Notes: generated by a model from the letters alone, not told the origin. 64,000 bases of DNA from Thiomicrorhabdus sp965603495 (GCA_965603495.1 CBFDDF010000003.1:186001-250000); one strand, 5' to 3'; positions 25,008 through 34,109 are shown, counted from the stretch's first letter. Translations and numbers: made by a program.

Positions 25008-25469
25008 ATGTTAAAAAGCTACCCATTCCCCATTAAAGGCACCTTCTACTACGCTGCCTCAATCGCGATTGAGGAATCCTTAATAACCAAACACGCCCTG
25101 TTTGAATTGCAAGCAGAGCCTGACAATGCCTATGATTGCCACGCACTACAAATTTTTCTGCGACCGCCAAAGACGGGTTCAGTAAAGACGAATCCTATTC
25201 CAGCCACTTCAAATGAATCGGCTCCAGGATTGTTGCTGGGCTATGTTCCTAGACAACTCGCTCCCATTATCAGTAAACAATTACACACCCATAAAGAATA
25301 TAATCTACAGGTTATCCACAGGGTGAAAATGGGTAAGTTTATCGAAATCGATTGTCTACTTGAAATACAGCTCCCTTGGTTGAGCGCGCTCAATCTAAGG
25401 CTCTTGGCCTTTTGGGTGCAACAACTCAACCACTTTAGAAGACTACGCCATTATTTAGACTATTCTTAG
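25008..25469 (+). CDS. HIRAN-domain protein
   Basis: 153 residues with a stand-alone HIRAN fold: GTFYYAASIAIEESLITKHALFELQAEPDNAYDCHALQIF (in parts) and LLGYVPRQLAPIISKQL. HIRAN domains bind single-stranded 3' DNA ends in eukaryotic HLTF; the bacterial single-domain forms have no settled role. AAAGGA precedes the ATG. Next gene is a DnaQ-like 3'-5' exonuclease on the same strand, a suggestive DNA-end-processing pair. Confidence 0.72.
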   Translation: MLKSYPFPIKGTFYYAASIAIEESLITKHALFELQAEPDNAYDCHALQIFLRPPKTGSVKTNPIPATSNESAPGLLLGYVPRQLAPIISKQLHTHKEYNLQVIHRVKMGKFIEIDCLLEIQLPWLSALNLRLLAFWVQQLNHFRRLRHYLDYS

Positions 25470-25566
25470 TTATGGGTATTGTTGTGCATATGATTGTGCG
25501 CACTGTGGTGTAGATGGTTATGCTTACTTCTCATCCCTTTAAGCAAACACCATTGCTACAATCCCT

Positions 25567-25572
25567 TATAAT
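25567..25572 (+). promoter_or_regulatory. Putative -10 element for the exonuclease gene
   Basis: TATAAT, with an expected transcription start near 25579. This would exclude an upstream in-frame ATG at 25514 as the translation start. The -35 region (CAAACA at 17 bases) is poor. Confidence 0.4.
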
Positions 25573-25597
25573 AAAAACCATACAATTAAAATCTTAC

Positions 25598-26509
25598 ATG
25601 AGCTTAACCATTCCTATGACAATGCCTAACATCGACAAAACTAACCAACAACAGTGTGCTGACTTGCTCAATCAATCTGATGATTTTCAGGTACTGACGA
25701 AAGTTAATCCGACGAGCGTGTTTAACTCACCCACACCGGATAACTGTCACCGCGTCTGCGTGATTGATACAGAAACTACCGGACTAGACACCGATGTCTG
25801 TGAGGTAATTGAAATCGGTTACCAAATTATTGAGTTCGATTCCTTGGGGAATTTCTATCGAGTGATCAGTTCGCAAAACTTCCTCAATGAACCGCAAGGT
25901 GAAATCAGTGCAGAAGTGACCCGCGTTACCGGCATTACCTTAGCAGACGTCAAAGGCCATTCGATTCCCTGGGATAAAATTGCTGAAGAGATCTCTCAAG
26001 TTCAACTCTGCGTTGCCCATAATGCCGCATTTGACCGCCCTGTATTAGAGCGTTATGATGCCGTGTTTGTTGATAAAATCTGGGGCTGTTCAGTCGCGCA
26101 AATTGATTGGCAAAACCTAGCGCATGTCAGTTCACGTAGCCAAGAGTTTTTATGTTGGAAGGTAGGTCAATTTTTCTACGGTGCACACCGTGCTTTGGAC
26201 GATGTGCAAGCTTTGTGTCAATTGCTTGCTTTGCCTATTTCAGAAGATAAAAACCCAGCTTTTGGTTATTTATTACAAGCCATTCGTCAAAGTAAATCTC
26301 TTATCAAAGCTAGCGGCGCACCTTTTGCGGTCAAAGATGATTTGCGAACTCGTGGCTATCGTTGGAATGCCGATGAACGCGTTTGGCAACAAGTGATTGA
26401 TGATGCTAACCTACAAGATGAGCTGGCTTGGTTAATCGATCACAAAACGCCTAATCCAACGATTATCAAACTCAAAGCCACTGACAGTTTTTCAATCCGA
26501 GCCAGATAA
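25598..26509 (+). CDS. DnaQ/RNase T-like 3'-5' exonuclease
   Basis: About 303 residues from ATG 25598 (alternatives 25616 and 25622; no ribosome site is decisive). DEDDh motifs: ExoI VIDTETTGLDTDVCEVIEIG, ExoII CVAHNAAFDRPVLE, ExoIII GAHRALDDVQALCQLL. The C-terminal 80 residues include LRTRGYRWNADERVWQ, a segment often found after such exonuclease domains. It may trim DNA or RNA 3' ends; not the replicative epsilon by context. Follows the HIRAN gene. Confidence 0.8.
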   Translation: MSLTIPMTMPNIDKTNQQQCADLLNQSDDFQVLTKVNPTSVFNSPTPDNCHRVCVIDTETTGLDTDVCEVIEIGYQIIEFDSLGNFYRVISSQNFLNEPQGEISAEVTRVTGITLADVKGHSIPWDKIAEEISQVQLCVAHNAAFDRPVLERYDAVFVDKIWGCSVAQIDWQNLAHVSSRSQEFLCWKVGQFFYGAHRALDDVQALCQLLALPISEDKNPAFGYLLQAIRQSKSLIKASGAPFAVKDDLRTRGYRWNADERVWQQVIDDANLQDELAWLIDHKTPNPTIIKLKATDSFSIRAR

Positions 26510-26569
26510 GTTTTACAATATTTTTCACGTAATTTCTGCTTTCATACGGGTTTAGCACAGATTTAAATA

Positions 26570-26581
26570 ACCAGACCTAGT
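26570..26581. repeat. Degenerate ACCAGGCCTGGT site
   Basis: ACCAGACCTAGT, two mismatches. The left flank AGCACAGATTTAAATA resembles the flanks of the copies at 9173 and 11245, suggesting a decayed member of that extended repeat. Confidence 0.4.
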
Positions 26582-26600
26582 CATTTAATAACACGTAAAT

Positions 26601-26629
26601 GAGACAGAACCAAGTCAGGTCAATATAAT
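26601..26629 (+). promoter_or_regulatory. Promoter of the cold-shock-domain gene
   Basis: GAGACA (26601-26606), 17-base spacer, TATAAT (26624-26629). Leader of about 43 bases ends with TAGGAG before the ATG. Confidence 0.6.
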
Positions 26630-26678
26630 AGTCTGTAGTATCAAGATTTTTCCAAAAAATATTTAGGAGTTTAAATAG

Positions 26679-27038
26679 ATGAGTTCAACGGACAATACGA
26701 TTTATAAAGGTCAACTGAAACGCTGGAATGATTCAAAAGGTTTTGGTTTTATCGGCGCTGAAGACGATGATAGTGATATCTTCATCCATATTTCAGAACT
26801 CAAGCAAATGTCACGTCGCCCTATGATTGGCGATATCATTACTTACCAAATCCAGGTTCAAGATGACGGTAAGAATAGAGCGTTTAATGCCCAGATTGAA
26901 GGAGTAAAAGCATTTAAATCAAAAGATCAAAAACGTACTTGGTCTTTACGCCCACAAAATAAATGGCTTGCTGCCTCTGGCGTGATTGCAATCATTGCCG
27001 TGATTATTCTGGTTTTTTGGGCGATTCCTAGCCACTAA
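26679..27038 (+). CDS. Cold-shock-domain protein with C-terminal membrane anchor
   Basis: 119 residues. Residues 8-75 are a cold-shock OB fold with the RNP1-like K-G-F-G-F-I and RNP2-like D-I-F-I-H-I-S motifs. After a basic linker (KSKDQKRTWSLRPQNKW), residues 97-116 form one hydrophobic helix (VIAIIAVIILVFWAI). The RNA-binding domain would face the cytoplasm, tethered to the inner membrane. CSD-DUF1294 proteins are a known longer relative; this one has a single helix only. Confidence 0.85.
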   Translation: MSSTDNTIYKGQLKRWNDSKGFGFIGAEDDDSDIFIHISELKQMSRRPMIGDIITYQIQVQDDGKNRAFNAQIEGVKAFKSKDQKRTWSLRPQNKWLAASGVIAIIAVIILVFWAIPSH

Positions 27039-27050
27039 AAACCGCGGTAC

Positions 27051-27091
27051 GCATCCATTTTGTTAAAAATGGGTGCCAACTTCATTTTTTT
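27051..27091 (+). terminator. Possible terminator after the cold-shock-domain gene
   Basis: GCATCCATTTT / AAAATGGGTGC stem (one G-T pair), four-base loop, but the T-run (27085-27091) begins about eight bases after the stem, so efficiency is uncertain. Confidence 0.4.
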
Positions 27092-27201
27092 CTTATCTAG
27101 GCATTTATTTTCTTAAATAGACAAAGCCAGACCTGGGTGGTTCAATAGCTGCTTATAAGACCTTATCGAGCATGATAAACTAGATTTATGAGCAAGGATG
27201 C

Positions 27202-28062
27202 ATGAAAAATAAATTAGCCATTGCCGCAGGCATCTTGCAAAAAGCAAAACTTCCAAAGATTCCTAATGAAGTTTCGGCTCTGCAAGAAGAGTCTCTGCAC
27301 AAGAATCCCAATGCATCAGTGATTGCACAAAGTATTAGCCGTAACCCAAAGTTACTCACTCGTTTTCTAGCGGTCTCTTCTTTTGTTTCTAAAAAAGAGG
27401 TGACCTCCGCCAAACAAGCCGTCGATATTTTGGGGGTAAATGGGGTTTTCACCCTATTCTTTTCCAATGCCATTGAATTTGTTTTTGACGCAGCTGATGA
27501 CAGTGCTGAGATAATCAACCATTCGATTAAAATTGCAGTGGCTATTTCAGAATTAGCGTCACGTTTGGATATTCCTAAAAGTGATTGCTACCTCTTCGGG
27601 CTACTGCATAACATTGGTTACGTCGTTTTGAGCCGCTATGACCCATCAACTTATGAAACACACTATTTAAAAAGTTTATTAAATCCCTCTAGTGCCACCA
27701 TAAGAGAGCTTGAATCTTTTGGAACCACCGCAAACTATATTGGGGTCTATGTTGCTAAAAAATGGCATGTTAAAACCGCTCTTTACGGCGCTATTCTCTT
27801 ACAAGGCAGCGACCACCAAAAAGAGGAGGGTTCGAATCATCATATTTATGAGTTGGTGAACCTGCTGAATATTGCCCGTGCAGTCGTCGCCAATACCGAA
27901 GATAAACGGTATGTCACCGAAGAAGTACAACATAGAAGTACTGAATCGATGGCTAAGTTAGGTATTACGAACAGTGACTTTACTCGAGCTAGAACGCTAG
28001 TCGTGAAGATGACGAGCGACCTGAATACCACTAAGAAAAGTGCTGCTCGAAACTCAAGGTAA
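27202..28062 (+). CDS. HDOD-domain protein
   Basis: 286 residues, a single HDOD domain (LPKIPNEVSALQEESLHKNPNASVIAQ..., then HSIKIAVAISELASRL and FGLLHNIGYVVLSRY). It keeps LHNIG in place of the canonical catalytic HD, so it is unlikely to be a phosphohydrolase. HDOD proteins act as signalling or regulatory adaptors. AAGGA precedes the ATG. Convergent with ggt. Confidence 0.82.
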   Translation: MKNKLAIAAGILQKAKLPKIPNEVSALQEESLHKNPNASVIAQSISRNPKLLTRFLAVSSFVSKKEVTSAKQAVDILGVNGVFTLFFSNAIEFVFDAADDSAEIINHSIKIAVAISELASRLDIPKSDCYLFGLLHNIGYVVLSRYDPSTYETHYLKSLLNPSSATIRELESFGTTANYIGVYVAKKWHVKTALYGAILLQGSDHQKEEGSNHHIYELVNLLNIARAVVANTEDKRYVTEEVQHRSTESMAKLGITNSDFTRARTLVVKMTSDLNTTKKSAARNSR

Positions 28063-28168
28063 CACCACCAGATTGCTATTTTTTTTCGGGCATTTCTAGC
28101 GCGCTCACGACTCTCTGACCAACCTAGTGACAGAATGATAAGCATCTCACCGAATCAAACAGATCAAA

Positions 28169-29947
28169 TCAAAAACTTTTTTCGTCCCTGACCATCTTTA
28201 TTTCAAACACTTCAGAAACCCCTGCCCCCCGTTTGTCTGAAGCCGCTTGCCAATGCCCTTGAATATTGGCGATAATTTGTACATCGCCCATATAGTCATT
28301 CTTTTTCAAATGATAACCCATCGTCTGTAAGACATCCTTTACGACTCCAGGCAGCTCTGGGTTGTAAGTGATTTGATTGATTGGCAAGAGTTGATGGTGC
28401 ACACGCGGAGCATCGACAGCTTGCTGGGCGCTCATCCCCTCCTCTACAATATTCACAATCGTTTGAAACACTGAGGTAATAATGGACGATCCGCCTGGCG
28501 TACCGACGACCATTTCCACTTGACCATCTTTTAAAACGATCGTTGGCGACATGGAGGACAGCATGCGTTTTTCAGGTGCTATTTCATTGGCTTTACCCCC
28601 CACCACGCCAAATACATTGGCCACACCAGGTTTGGTACTGAAATCATCCATTTCATCATTCATCAGAAACCCTGCCCCGCGAATAACGACGCCACTACCA
28701 AAGGGCATATTGAGCGTGTAGGTATTCGACACCGCATTACCTTGCGCGTCCATTATTGAAAAATGCGTGGTCTCAGGGGTTTCTACTTTACCGTGTCGCA
28801 TTTTTTCAGACTCGGAGATCTCTTCCAGTAAAACGCTTTGACTACGTTGATTAAGATAGTCGTCGGAAATGAGGGCTTTAACCGGTACTTTAATAAAATC
28901 TGGATCCCCTAAAAAGTGTGCTCGGTCAGCATACACTCGCTTCTCCAGCTCTGCGTAAAAATGCGTTTTAACGGCCTGTTCCGGCACCCCATCTTGTTTA
29001 GCCTGCTGTAAGGCAGCTTTTAATTTGGCTGCCAACAACTGTTTGAGTTTTAATAACTGCACGATGGCCACCCCGCCCGAACTCGGCGGTGGTGCTGAGA
29101 CAACTTTTCTACCCAGCCATTCGCCCACCACTGGCTCACGCCATTTGGCTTGATACCCCTTGAGGTCATTTAAGGTAATCAACCCCTCATGTGCCTGCAT
29201 CTCCTTGACCAATAGCCGGGCGGTTTCACCTTGATAAAAATCATCAGCACCTTGGTTAGCTATGCGCCGTAAAGTTAAAGCCAGTTCAGGCTGCTTAAAG
29301 ACACTTCCTGATTTAAGCCCTCCAAAATAGTCCATAAAGTTCAGCGGCGTTGTGGCTTTATCGGCAATCCAACCTTTAAACCACTGCGCTCTATTCTCTA
29401 GCGCTAGGGAAACCATAAAGCCTTTTTCTGCATAAGTAATCGCTGGTTGTAATAATCGCTGCCAAGGCAAGGATCCGAATCGCTGATGGGCTTGCCACAA
29501 TCCCATCACTGTTCCAGGCACGCCTGATGCTTGATAACCAACCAAAGAACGATAGGCAATCACTTGTTTGTCTTGATCCAGATAGAGATCTCGAAAGGCG
29601 GCTTTAGGGGCCTTTTCTCGATAATCTAAAAAGTGCACCGCTAGACCGTCAGGTTTATGCGTTTGTAACGTCGGCGCATACAAGGTCATAAAACCACCCC
29701 CACCCAGGTTACCCGCTTCGGGGTAAGTCACCGCCAAAACAAAACCAGCCGCCACAGCAGCATCCACGGCATTACCGCCCGCCAATAGAACTTGTTTAGC
29801 GACTTTGGCGCTGTAACCATCCGGCATTGCCACCGCAGCCATTTGTTTATTAGTTTCTAAGGACGACCTTACGGGGTCTGCAAAGCTAGACAATGAATAC
29901 AGAGACACCAAAAAAAAGGAGAGGTAACTGACTTGAGTAAAGCGCAT
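28169..29947 (-). CDS. ggt: Gamma-glutamyltransferase
   Basis: 592 residues. Periplasmic Ntn-hydrolase that cleaves or transfers the gamma-glutamyl group of glutathione and matures by self-cleavage. Signal peptide at 1-24 (ending SSFA-DP). The autoprocessing and nucleophile threonine is in ETPETTHFSIMDAQGNAVS at about residue 394. The GGGGFMTLY and PGGSSIITSVFQ blocks of the family are present. Monocistronic. Confidence 0.93.
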   Translation of the reverse strand: MRFTQVSYLSFFLVSLYSLSSFADPVRSSLETNKQMAAVAMPDGYSAKVAKQVLLAGGNAVDAAVAAGFVLAVTYPEAGNLGGGGFMTLYAPTLQTHKPDGLAVHFLDYREKAPKAAFRDLYLDQDKQVIAYRSLVGYQASGVPGTVMGLWQAHQRFGSLPWQRLLQPAITYAEKGFMVSLALENRAQWFKGWIADKATTPLNFMDYFGGLKSGSVFKQPELALTLRRIANQGADDFYQGETARLLVKEMQAHEGLITLNDLKGYQAKWREPVVGEWLGRKVVSAPPPSSGGVAIVQLLKLKQLLAAKLKAALQQAKQDGVPEQAVKTHFYAELEKRVYADRAHFLGDPDFIKVPVKALISDDYLNQRSQSVLLEEISESEKMRHGKVETPETTHFSIMDAQGNAVSNTYTLNMPFGSGVVIRGAGFLMNDEMDDFSTKPGVANVFGVVGGKANEIAPEKRMLSSMSPTIVLKDGQVEMVVGTPGGSSIITSVFQTIVNIVEEGMSAQQAVDAPRVHHQLLPINQITYNPELPGVVKDVLQTMGYHLKKNDYMGDVQIIANIQGHWQAASDKRGAGVSEVFEIKMVRDEKSF

Positions 29948-30052
29948 AAATAACTAAATCCTGTTAAAAATAATCTAATAAAGAATGAACGGAAAACCAT
30001 AAGCCATTAAATAACCAGTAATGGTCGTATTTGTTTGAACTAATTGTAAATG

Positions 30053-32011
30053 CTAGAACGATATTCTAGAAATCGGTACTTCCAGAGTCGCGGCAATGGC
30101 TAAGACCAGCTCTTTTTCAATATCAGCCACTTTACCATCATGCTCAGCACATGCCAGAAGGCCTTTGAAAATCGTCGCTTTCAATTCATCAGAACAATAG
30201 GCCAGTTTTTGAGTGGCTGTCTGGAACAAGGCTTGATTGGATTCATTCGCCTCTAAAAGCATTACCTCTGACAGGTCAATTATTTTCATACCCGATTCAA
30301 ATGCTGATTTGACCAGGCCTGGTGAGACCGAATCATGGCCATAGAAAGCCAATAAAGACATAATTAATTGAATCTCAACACTCACTTGTTGAGCTTTTTT
30401 ATAGCGTACTTTAAGCGGGCTTGCCAACTCAAAGTGCACATCCAAATAACGGCTGACCAGTTGGTAAACGCTTTGTTCATAAATAGTCTGCTTTTGATCT
30501 AAATCCATCACAGCTAATAAACACTTTTGAAAGCGCTTATATTGTGGCAATGACATCTCTTTTAGTGCAGGAATCGCGATATCAATCAAAGGCAGTCGAT
30601 TTTCGAGACCAGTCGACTGTAGGCGTATATACTGCTGTTTAACCGCTTGTGCTAGACCTGCTAAGTCAAATTTTGTGAAAAATAGATCTGACACTGACGC
30701 AGATAACGTTCGTGAATCTTCAGATTTTACGGACTGAAGACCGATGGACTCTTCACTCATTAATACCGCAATGACCAATGCCATTGCATCTATAGGCTGT
30801 TTCACATGGTCGATTAAAACCTCTAAGGCTTTTTGAGCGGAACCATTTAATTGCTCAATAGCGATGCCCGCGGCCATTAACATGGCTAACGATTCACTCA
30901 TCTGTATAGGTTCAGATTTTGGCAAAGTTTCACCATCAGGTTCAATAATGGCAACCGGGAGCGGTGTTAAAAACAGTCCATCCCAATGCGGCTGTAGCCT
31001 CTTAATACGTTGTTCAATCGGCGGATGGGTGGCAAACATAAAATTCAAATGACTGCGAAAAGCTTGTCCAAAGAACAGATGAGATACTTCAGAAACATCC
31101 GCCTTTTGAATTCGAGAAGATTGGGATGGCGCGCCAATGACCTTTAAAGCATCTGCAATCGATGCCGGGTTACGGGTAAATTGTACCGAGGCCGCATCCG
31201 CTAAAAATTCACGCTGTCGACTCACCGCGGCTTTGACGATATTACCCAATAAAACCCCCAGCCAACCAAGCACACGTAAGAGTATGCCAACGACCATGAT
31301 ACCGCCATTACCTTTCCTCTTAGACCCTGAGGAACGGCTATAACGACCATTACGGTGATTTGAAGTTGAAGTTAAGATACGTCCCAATAAAGCAATAAAC
31401 GCCACACCATGCAATAGCATGATAATGCGTAAATTCAGCCGCATATCTCCGTTCAATATATGACTAAATTCATGGCCGACCACTCCTTGCAATTGAGCTC
31501 GAGTGAGTTTGTCAATCGCCTCCTGCGTTAAACCAATAACCGCATCTGAAGGCATCAGCCCTGCAGCAAATGCATTAATCGCAGTTTCCTTTTTAAGCAG
31601 GTAAACATCGGGGACAGGCATGCCCGAAGCGATGGCCATTTCGGTCACGACATTGAGGGCTTTTCTTTCATTTAAATTCGTAGTGTTTGCTGATATTTTC
31701 ACACCACCCAATCCAGCAGCTACCACACCACCGCCTTTAGCAAGATGACGACTTTCAATGTAGGAGCTAATAAATGCCCCACCCATGATAAAAGCCCCCA
31801 CCCCTAAAAAGGTGTTCAAGTGATTGGCAGAAAACAGCGATGACCAAAAGCCTGCAGAAAAGCTAGGCAAGGACTGATTCCCAAACAAGGGCATTAACAA
31901 CATTAAAACAAGGGTGCTAACAAAAGTTAAAAGCAGCAACATGAATAGATAACCCACGACCAACCATTTGGTTTTTTGGCGGGCATTATCTTGTGCAATA
32001 TAAAAGTTCAC
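30053..32011 (-). CDS. M48-family membrane metalloprotease (HtpX-like)
   Basis: 652 residues, more than twice the size of HtpX. Two N-terminal membrane helices (about 15-40 and 60-78) are followed by the zinc site H-E-F-S-H in GVVGHEFSHILNGD (about 178-182), then two further helices. The remaining 300 residues are cytoplasmic and helical, ending with a TerB-like segment (ATFKGLLACAEHDGKVADIEKELVLA). Start is GTG. Paired with a lemA gene upstream, as is common for this family. An exact ACCAGGCCTGGT lies in its 3' third. Confidence 0.87.
   Translation of the reverse strand: MNFYIAQDNARQKTKWLVVGYLFMLLLLTFVSTLVLMLLMPLFGNQSLPSFSAGFWSSLFSANHLNTFLGVGAFIMGGAFISSYIESRHLAKGGGVVAAGLGGVKISANTTNLNERKALNVVTEMAIASGMPVPDVYLLKKETAINAFAAGLMPSDAVIGLTQEAIDKLTRAQLQGVVGHEFSHILNGDMRLNLRIIMLLHGVAFIALLGRILTSTSNHRNGRYSRSSGSKRKGNGGIMVVGILLRVLGWLGVLLGNIVKAAVSRQREFLADAASVQFTRNPASIADALKVIGAPSQSSRIQKADVSEVSHLFFGQAFRSHLNFMFATHPPIEQRIKRLQPHWDGLFLTPLPVAIIEPDGETLPKSEPIQMSESLAMLMAAGIAIEQLNGSAQKALEVLIDHVKQPIDAMALVIAVLMSEESIGLQSVKSEDSRTLSASVSDLFFTKFDLAGLAQAVKQQYIRLQSTGLENRLPLIDIAIPALKEMSLPQYKRFQKCLLAVMDLDQKQTIYEQSVYQLVSRYLDVHFELASPLKVRYKKAQQVSVEIQLIMSLLAFYGHDSVSPGLVKSAFESGMKIIDLSEVMLLEANESNQALFQTATQKLAYCSDELKATIFKGLLACAEHDGKVADIEKELVLAIAATLEVPISRISF
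30312..30323. repeat. ACCAGGCCTGGT palindrome, copy 11 (in the M48 gene)
   Basis: Exact copy within coding sequence; encodes S-P-G-L-V on the minus strand. Confidence 0.9.
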
Positions 32012-32064
32012 AACAGAGCTTCAATCCCTATTTATTCACGTCAAATGATGACTAAAAATTGATA

Positions 32065-32661
32065 TTAGAAACTGACCTTAGGAACGGCTTGAATGGCGAC
32101 TTTATCTTCAAACTCCAGAAGTTTTGCATCTACAGGATGACCAAAGGTGGCGGCAAATACCGTTTGCGGAAAACTCTGACGATAGCTGTTATAGACCATC
32201 ACCGCATCATTAAAAGCTTGGCGCGCAAACGCCACCGTATTTTCAGTGGTGGTCAATTCTTCAGTCAATTGCATCATATTTTGGTTGGTTTTTAAATCCG
32301 GGTAGGCCTCCATCACCAGGTTAAAACGCGACATTGCGCCACTTAAGACACCCTCAGCATTCGCCAAGAGTGACATCGAAGTTGCATCGCCTGGATGAGC
32401 CGCTGCATTTTTTAATAGAGTCGCCGCCTCATTACGTGCAGAAATAACCGCTTCTAGGGTTTCTCTTTCATGCGTCATGGCTTTTTTAGCCACTTCAATT
32501 AAATTTGGAATCAGATCATAACGGCGTTTAAGCTGGATATCGATATTGGCAAAACCATTTATATAGCGGTTTTTATAAGCCACTAACGTATTAAAGATAT
32601 TGATGAGATAAATAATCGTTAATACCGCGATGGCCAAAATAATAATCAATGTCGTACTCAT
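32065..32661 (-). CDS. lemA: LemA family protein
   Basis: 198 residues from the ATG at 32659-32661 with AGGAG seven bases upstream (an upstream GTG precedes the ribosome site and is rejected). One N-terminal membrane helix (about 3-22), then a helical bundle with the LemA hallmarks IDIQLKRRYDLIPNLIEVAK and YNSYRQSFPQTVFA. Role unsettled; commonly co-encoded with M48 proteases, as here. Confidence 0.92.
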   Translation of the reverse strand: MSTTLIIILAIAVLTIIYLINIFNTLVAYKNRYINGFANIDIQLKRRYDLIPNLIEVAKKAMTHERETLEAVISARNEAATLLKNAAAHPGDATSMSLLANAEGVLSGAMSRFNLVMEAYPDLKTNQNMMQLTEELTTTENTVAFARQAFNDAVMVYNSYRQSFPQTVFAATFGHPVDAKLLEFEDKVAIQAVPKVSF

Positions 32662-32915
32662 AAAAAGACTCCTGCTCACTCACCTAAAAAACCATCACTA
32701 AAATTTGATGGTCGTCTGTTTTTGAAACCATTTTACACAAGTTTTTCTAAATTCCTAAACGGTCGAGCTCTCTTTAGCTAACCCTGCCTTCTCTCAAGCC
32801 ATTAAGACAAACTTCAGGATTTATCCATGGCTTTTCAATATTGCCATTTCCTTATTCACCTAATAAAGATTAAAATGGATTTTAATTAAGTACATTTTCT
32901 TAAAGGATGATTTCA

Positions 32916-33533
32916 ATGTTTAAACACCTTAGCCTTTCGGCACTATTTCTAACGGCTTTTACTGTTTTATCACCGGCGATTCATGCGGATGACGAATTTA
33001 CTGAATCAGAAGCCCAGATGACGCAAAATGTCGACGAAGCAGAATATGATGTTACCTTGGCAGCCTTTAAAAACTCTAAAGCCGGCAATTTCTTTGAACA
33101 TGCCTACGGTTATGCCGTTTTCCCAACCATTGGTAAAGTCGGTTTTGTGATTGGTGGCGCTTATGGTCAAGGTCGAGTTTATGAAAAAGGTCGTTACACC
33201 GGTACAACAGAAATGACACAAGCCTCTATCGGCTTTCAATTCGGTGGGCAAGCCTACAGCCAAATCATTTTCCTCCAAGACCAAAGATCTTATGATGAAT
33301 TTACCAGTGGTAACTTTGAATTTGGCGCAAATGCTTCTGCGGTCGTGATTACCGCAGGTGTTGCTGCTGAAGCCTCGACCAAAGGCACCTCTGCTACCGC
33401 CAATGCTGGCAACAAACATGTCAAAGCTGAAGGCCAATATTATAAAGGCATGGCTGTCTTCAATATTGCCAAGGGTGGTTTAATGTATGAAGCAGTATTG
33501 AGCGGTCAAAAATTCAATTTCTATCCGAACTAA
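32916..33533 (+). CDS. SYLF/Ysc84-like lipid-binding exported protein
   Basis: 205 residues from the ATG at 32916, eight bases after AAGGA; an ATG at 32907 overlaps that ribosome site. Sec signal peptide (about 1-24, ending IHA-DD). The SYLF-domain pattern is seen in AKAGNFFEHAYGYAVFPTIGK-like residues, GGAYGQGRVYEKG and YYKGMAVFNIAKGGLMYEA. Known relatives bind phosphoinositides or lipids; the bacterial role is unclear. Followed by a clear terminator. Confidence 0.85.
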   Translation: MFKHLSLSALFLTAFTVLSPAIHADDEFTESEAQMTQNVDEAEYDVTLAAFKNSKAGNFFEHAYGYAVFPTIGKVGFVIGGAYGQGRVYEKGRYTGTTEMTQASIGFQFGGQAYSQIIFLQDQRSYDEFTSGNFEFGANASAVVITAGVAAEASTKGTSATANAGNKHVKAEGQYYKGMAVFNIAKGGLMYEAVLSGQKFNFYPN

Positions 33534-33566
33534 GTTTATAAAACTTATCTTTGGAAACATCCAGAC

Positions 33567-33598
33567 AAGGGCGATAGTTTCTACTAGCGCCCTTTTTT
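33567..33598 (+). terminator. Rho-independent terminator after the SYLF gene
   Basis: AAGGGCG (33567-33573) pairs with CGCCCTT (33588-33594) and runs into six T residues. Confidence 0.85.
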
Positions 33599-33670
33599 AT
33601 TGCCAAATCGAAGTTTGCCTTTTATAGTAGCTTGCTTCAATCATCATGAAATGAACAACGGAGTCTTCTT

Positions 33671-34009
33671 GTGGATTTAAGCTTTATTGTCGATCTCATC
33701 AATAGCCTTTCAAGCTGGATGAAAACCTATTTAAATGAAATTGTCCTTTCTATGGTGGCGACCTTACTGGTCATCTACGGCAACGACATTATGCTGTTTT
33801 TTAAAAAACAGATCGGTAGCCTAAAACTCTTTTTACGGATCAGTTTGTTTGTGGCCTTCTGCGCATTTGGCTTTGCCTTTTTGACCTCTTTTTTAACACC
33901 GCTTATCAGCCAGACCGTCGGTAGAGTAGATGCCATCTGGCTACCCTTGGTGGTCATCACCAGCTATTACCTATTAGGCTTGGCTGCACAACGCAAAGGC
34001 TTGATTTAA
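33671..34009 (+). CDS. DUF3392 family small membrane protein
   Basis: 112 residues, four hydrophobic segments' worth of sequence (for example EIVLSMVATLLVIYGNDIML, RISLFVAFCAFGFAFLTSFL and LPLVVITSYYLLGLAAQRK). Matches the DUF3392 inner-membrane family of gammaproteobacteria, function unknown. Start is GTG, eight bases after GGAG. Ends before the bidirectional terminator at 34067. Confidence 0.75.
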   Translation: MDLSFIVDLINSLSSWMKTYLNEIVLSMVATLLVIYGNDIMLFFKKQIGSLKLFLRISLFVAFCAFGFAFLTSFLTPLISQTVGRVDAIWLPLVVITSYYLLGLAAQRKGLI

Positions 34010-34066
34010 AAACTTTGCGTTAAATCACTCTCCATGAACACCTGAAATATCACCCACGCATAGCAT

Positions 34067-34109
34067 AAAAAAAGCCCGAATAACCAGGCCTGGTTATTCG
34101 GGCTTTTTT
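34067..34109. terminator. Bidirectional terminator built around ACCAGGCCTGGT
   Basis: A single perfect palindrome: A-tract, GCCCGAATAACCAGG, its complement CCTGGTTATTCGGGC, and a T-tract. It stands between convergent genes (DUF3392 protein and the parvulin) and has A/T tracts on both sides, so it should stop transcription in both directions. The apex is the window-wide 12-bp repeat. Confidence 0.92.
34083..34094. repeat. ACCAGGCCTGGT palindrome, copy 12
   Basis: Exact copy at the centre of the terminator hairpin; palindromic extension AATAACCAGGCCTGGTTATT. Confidence 0.92.
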
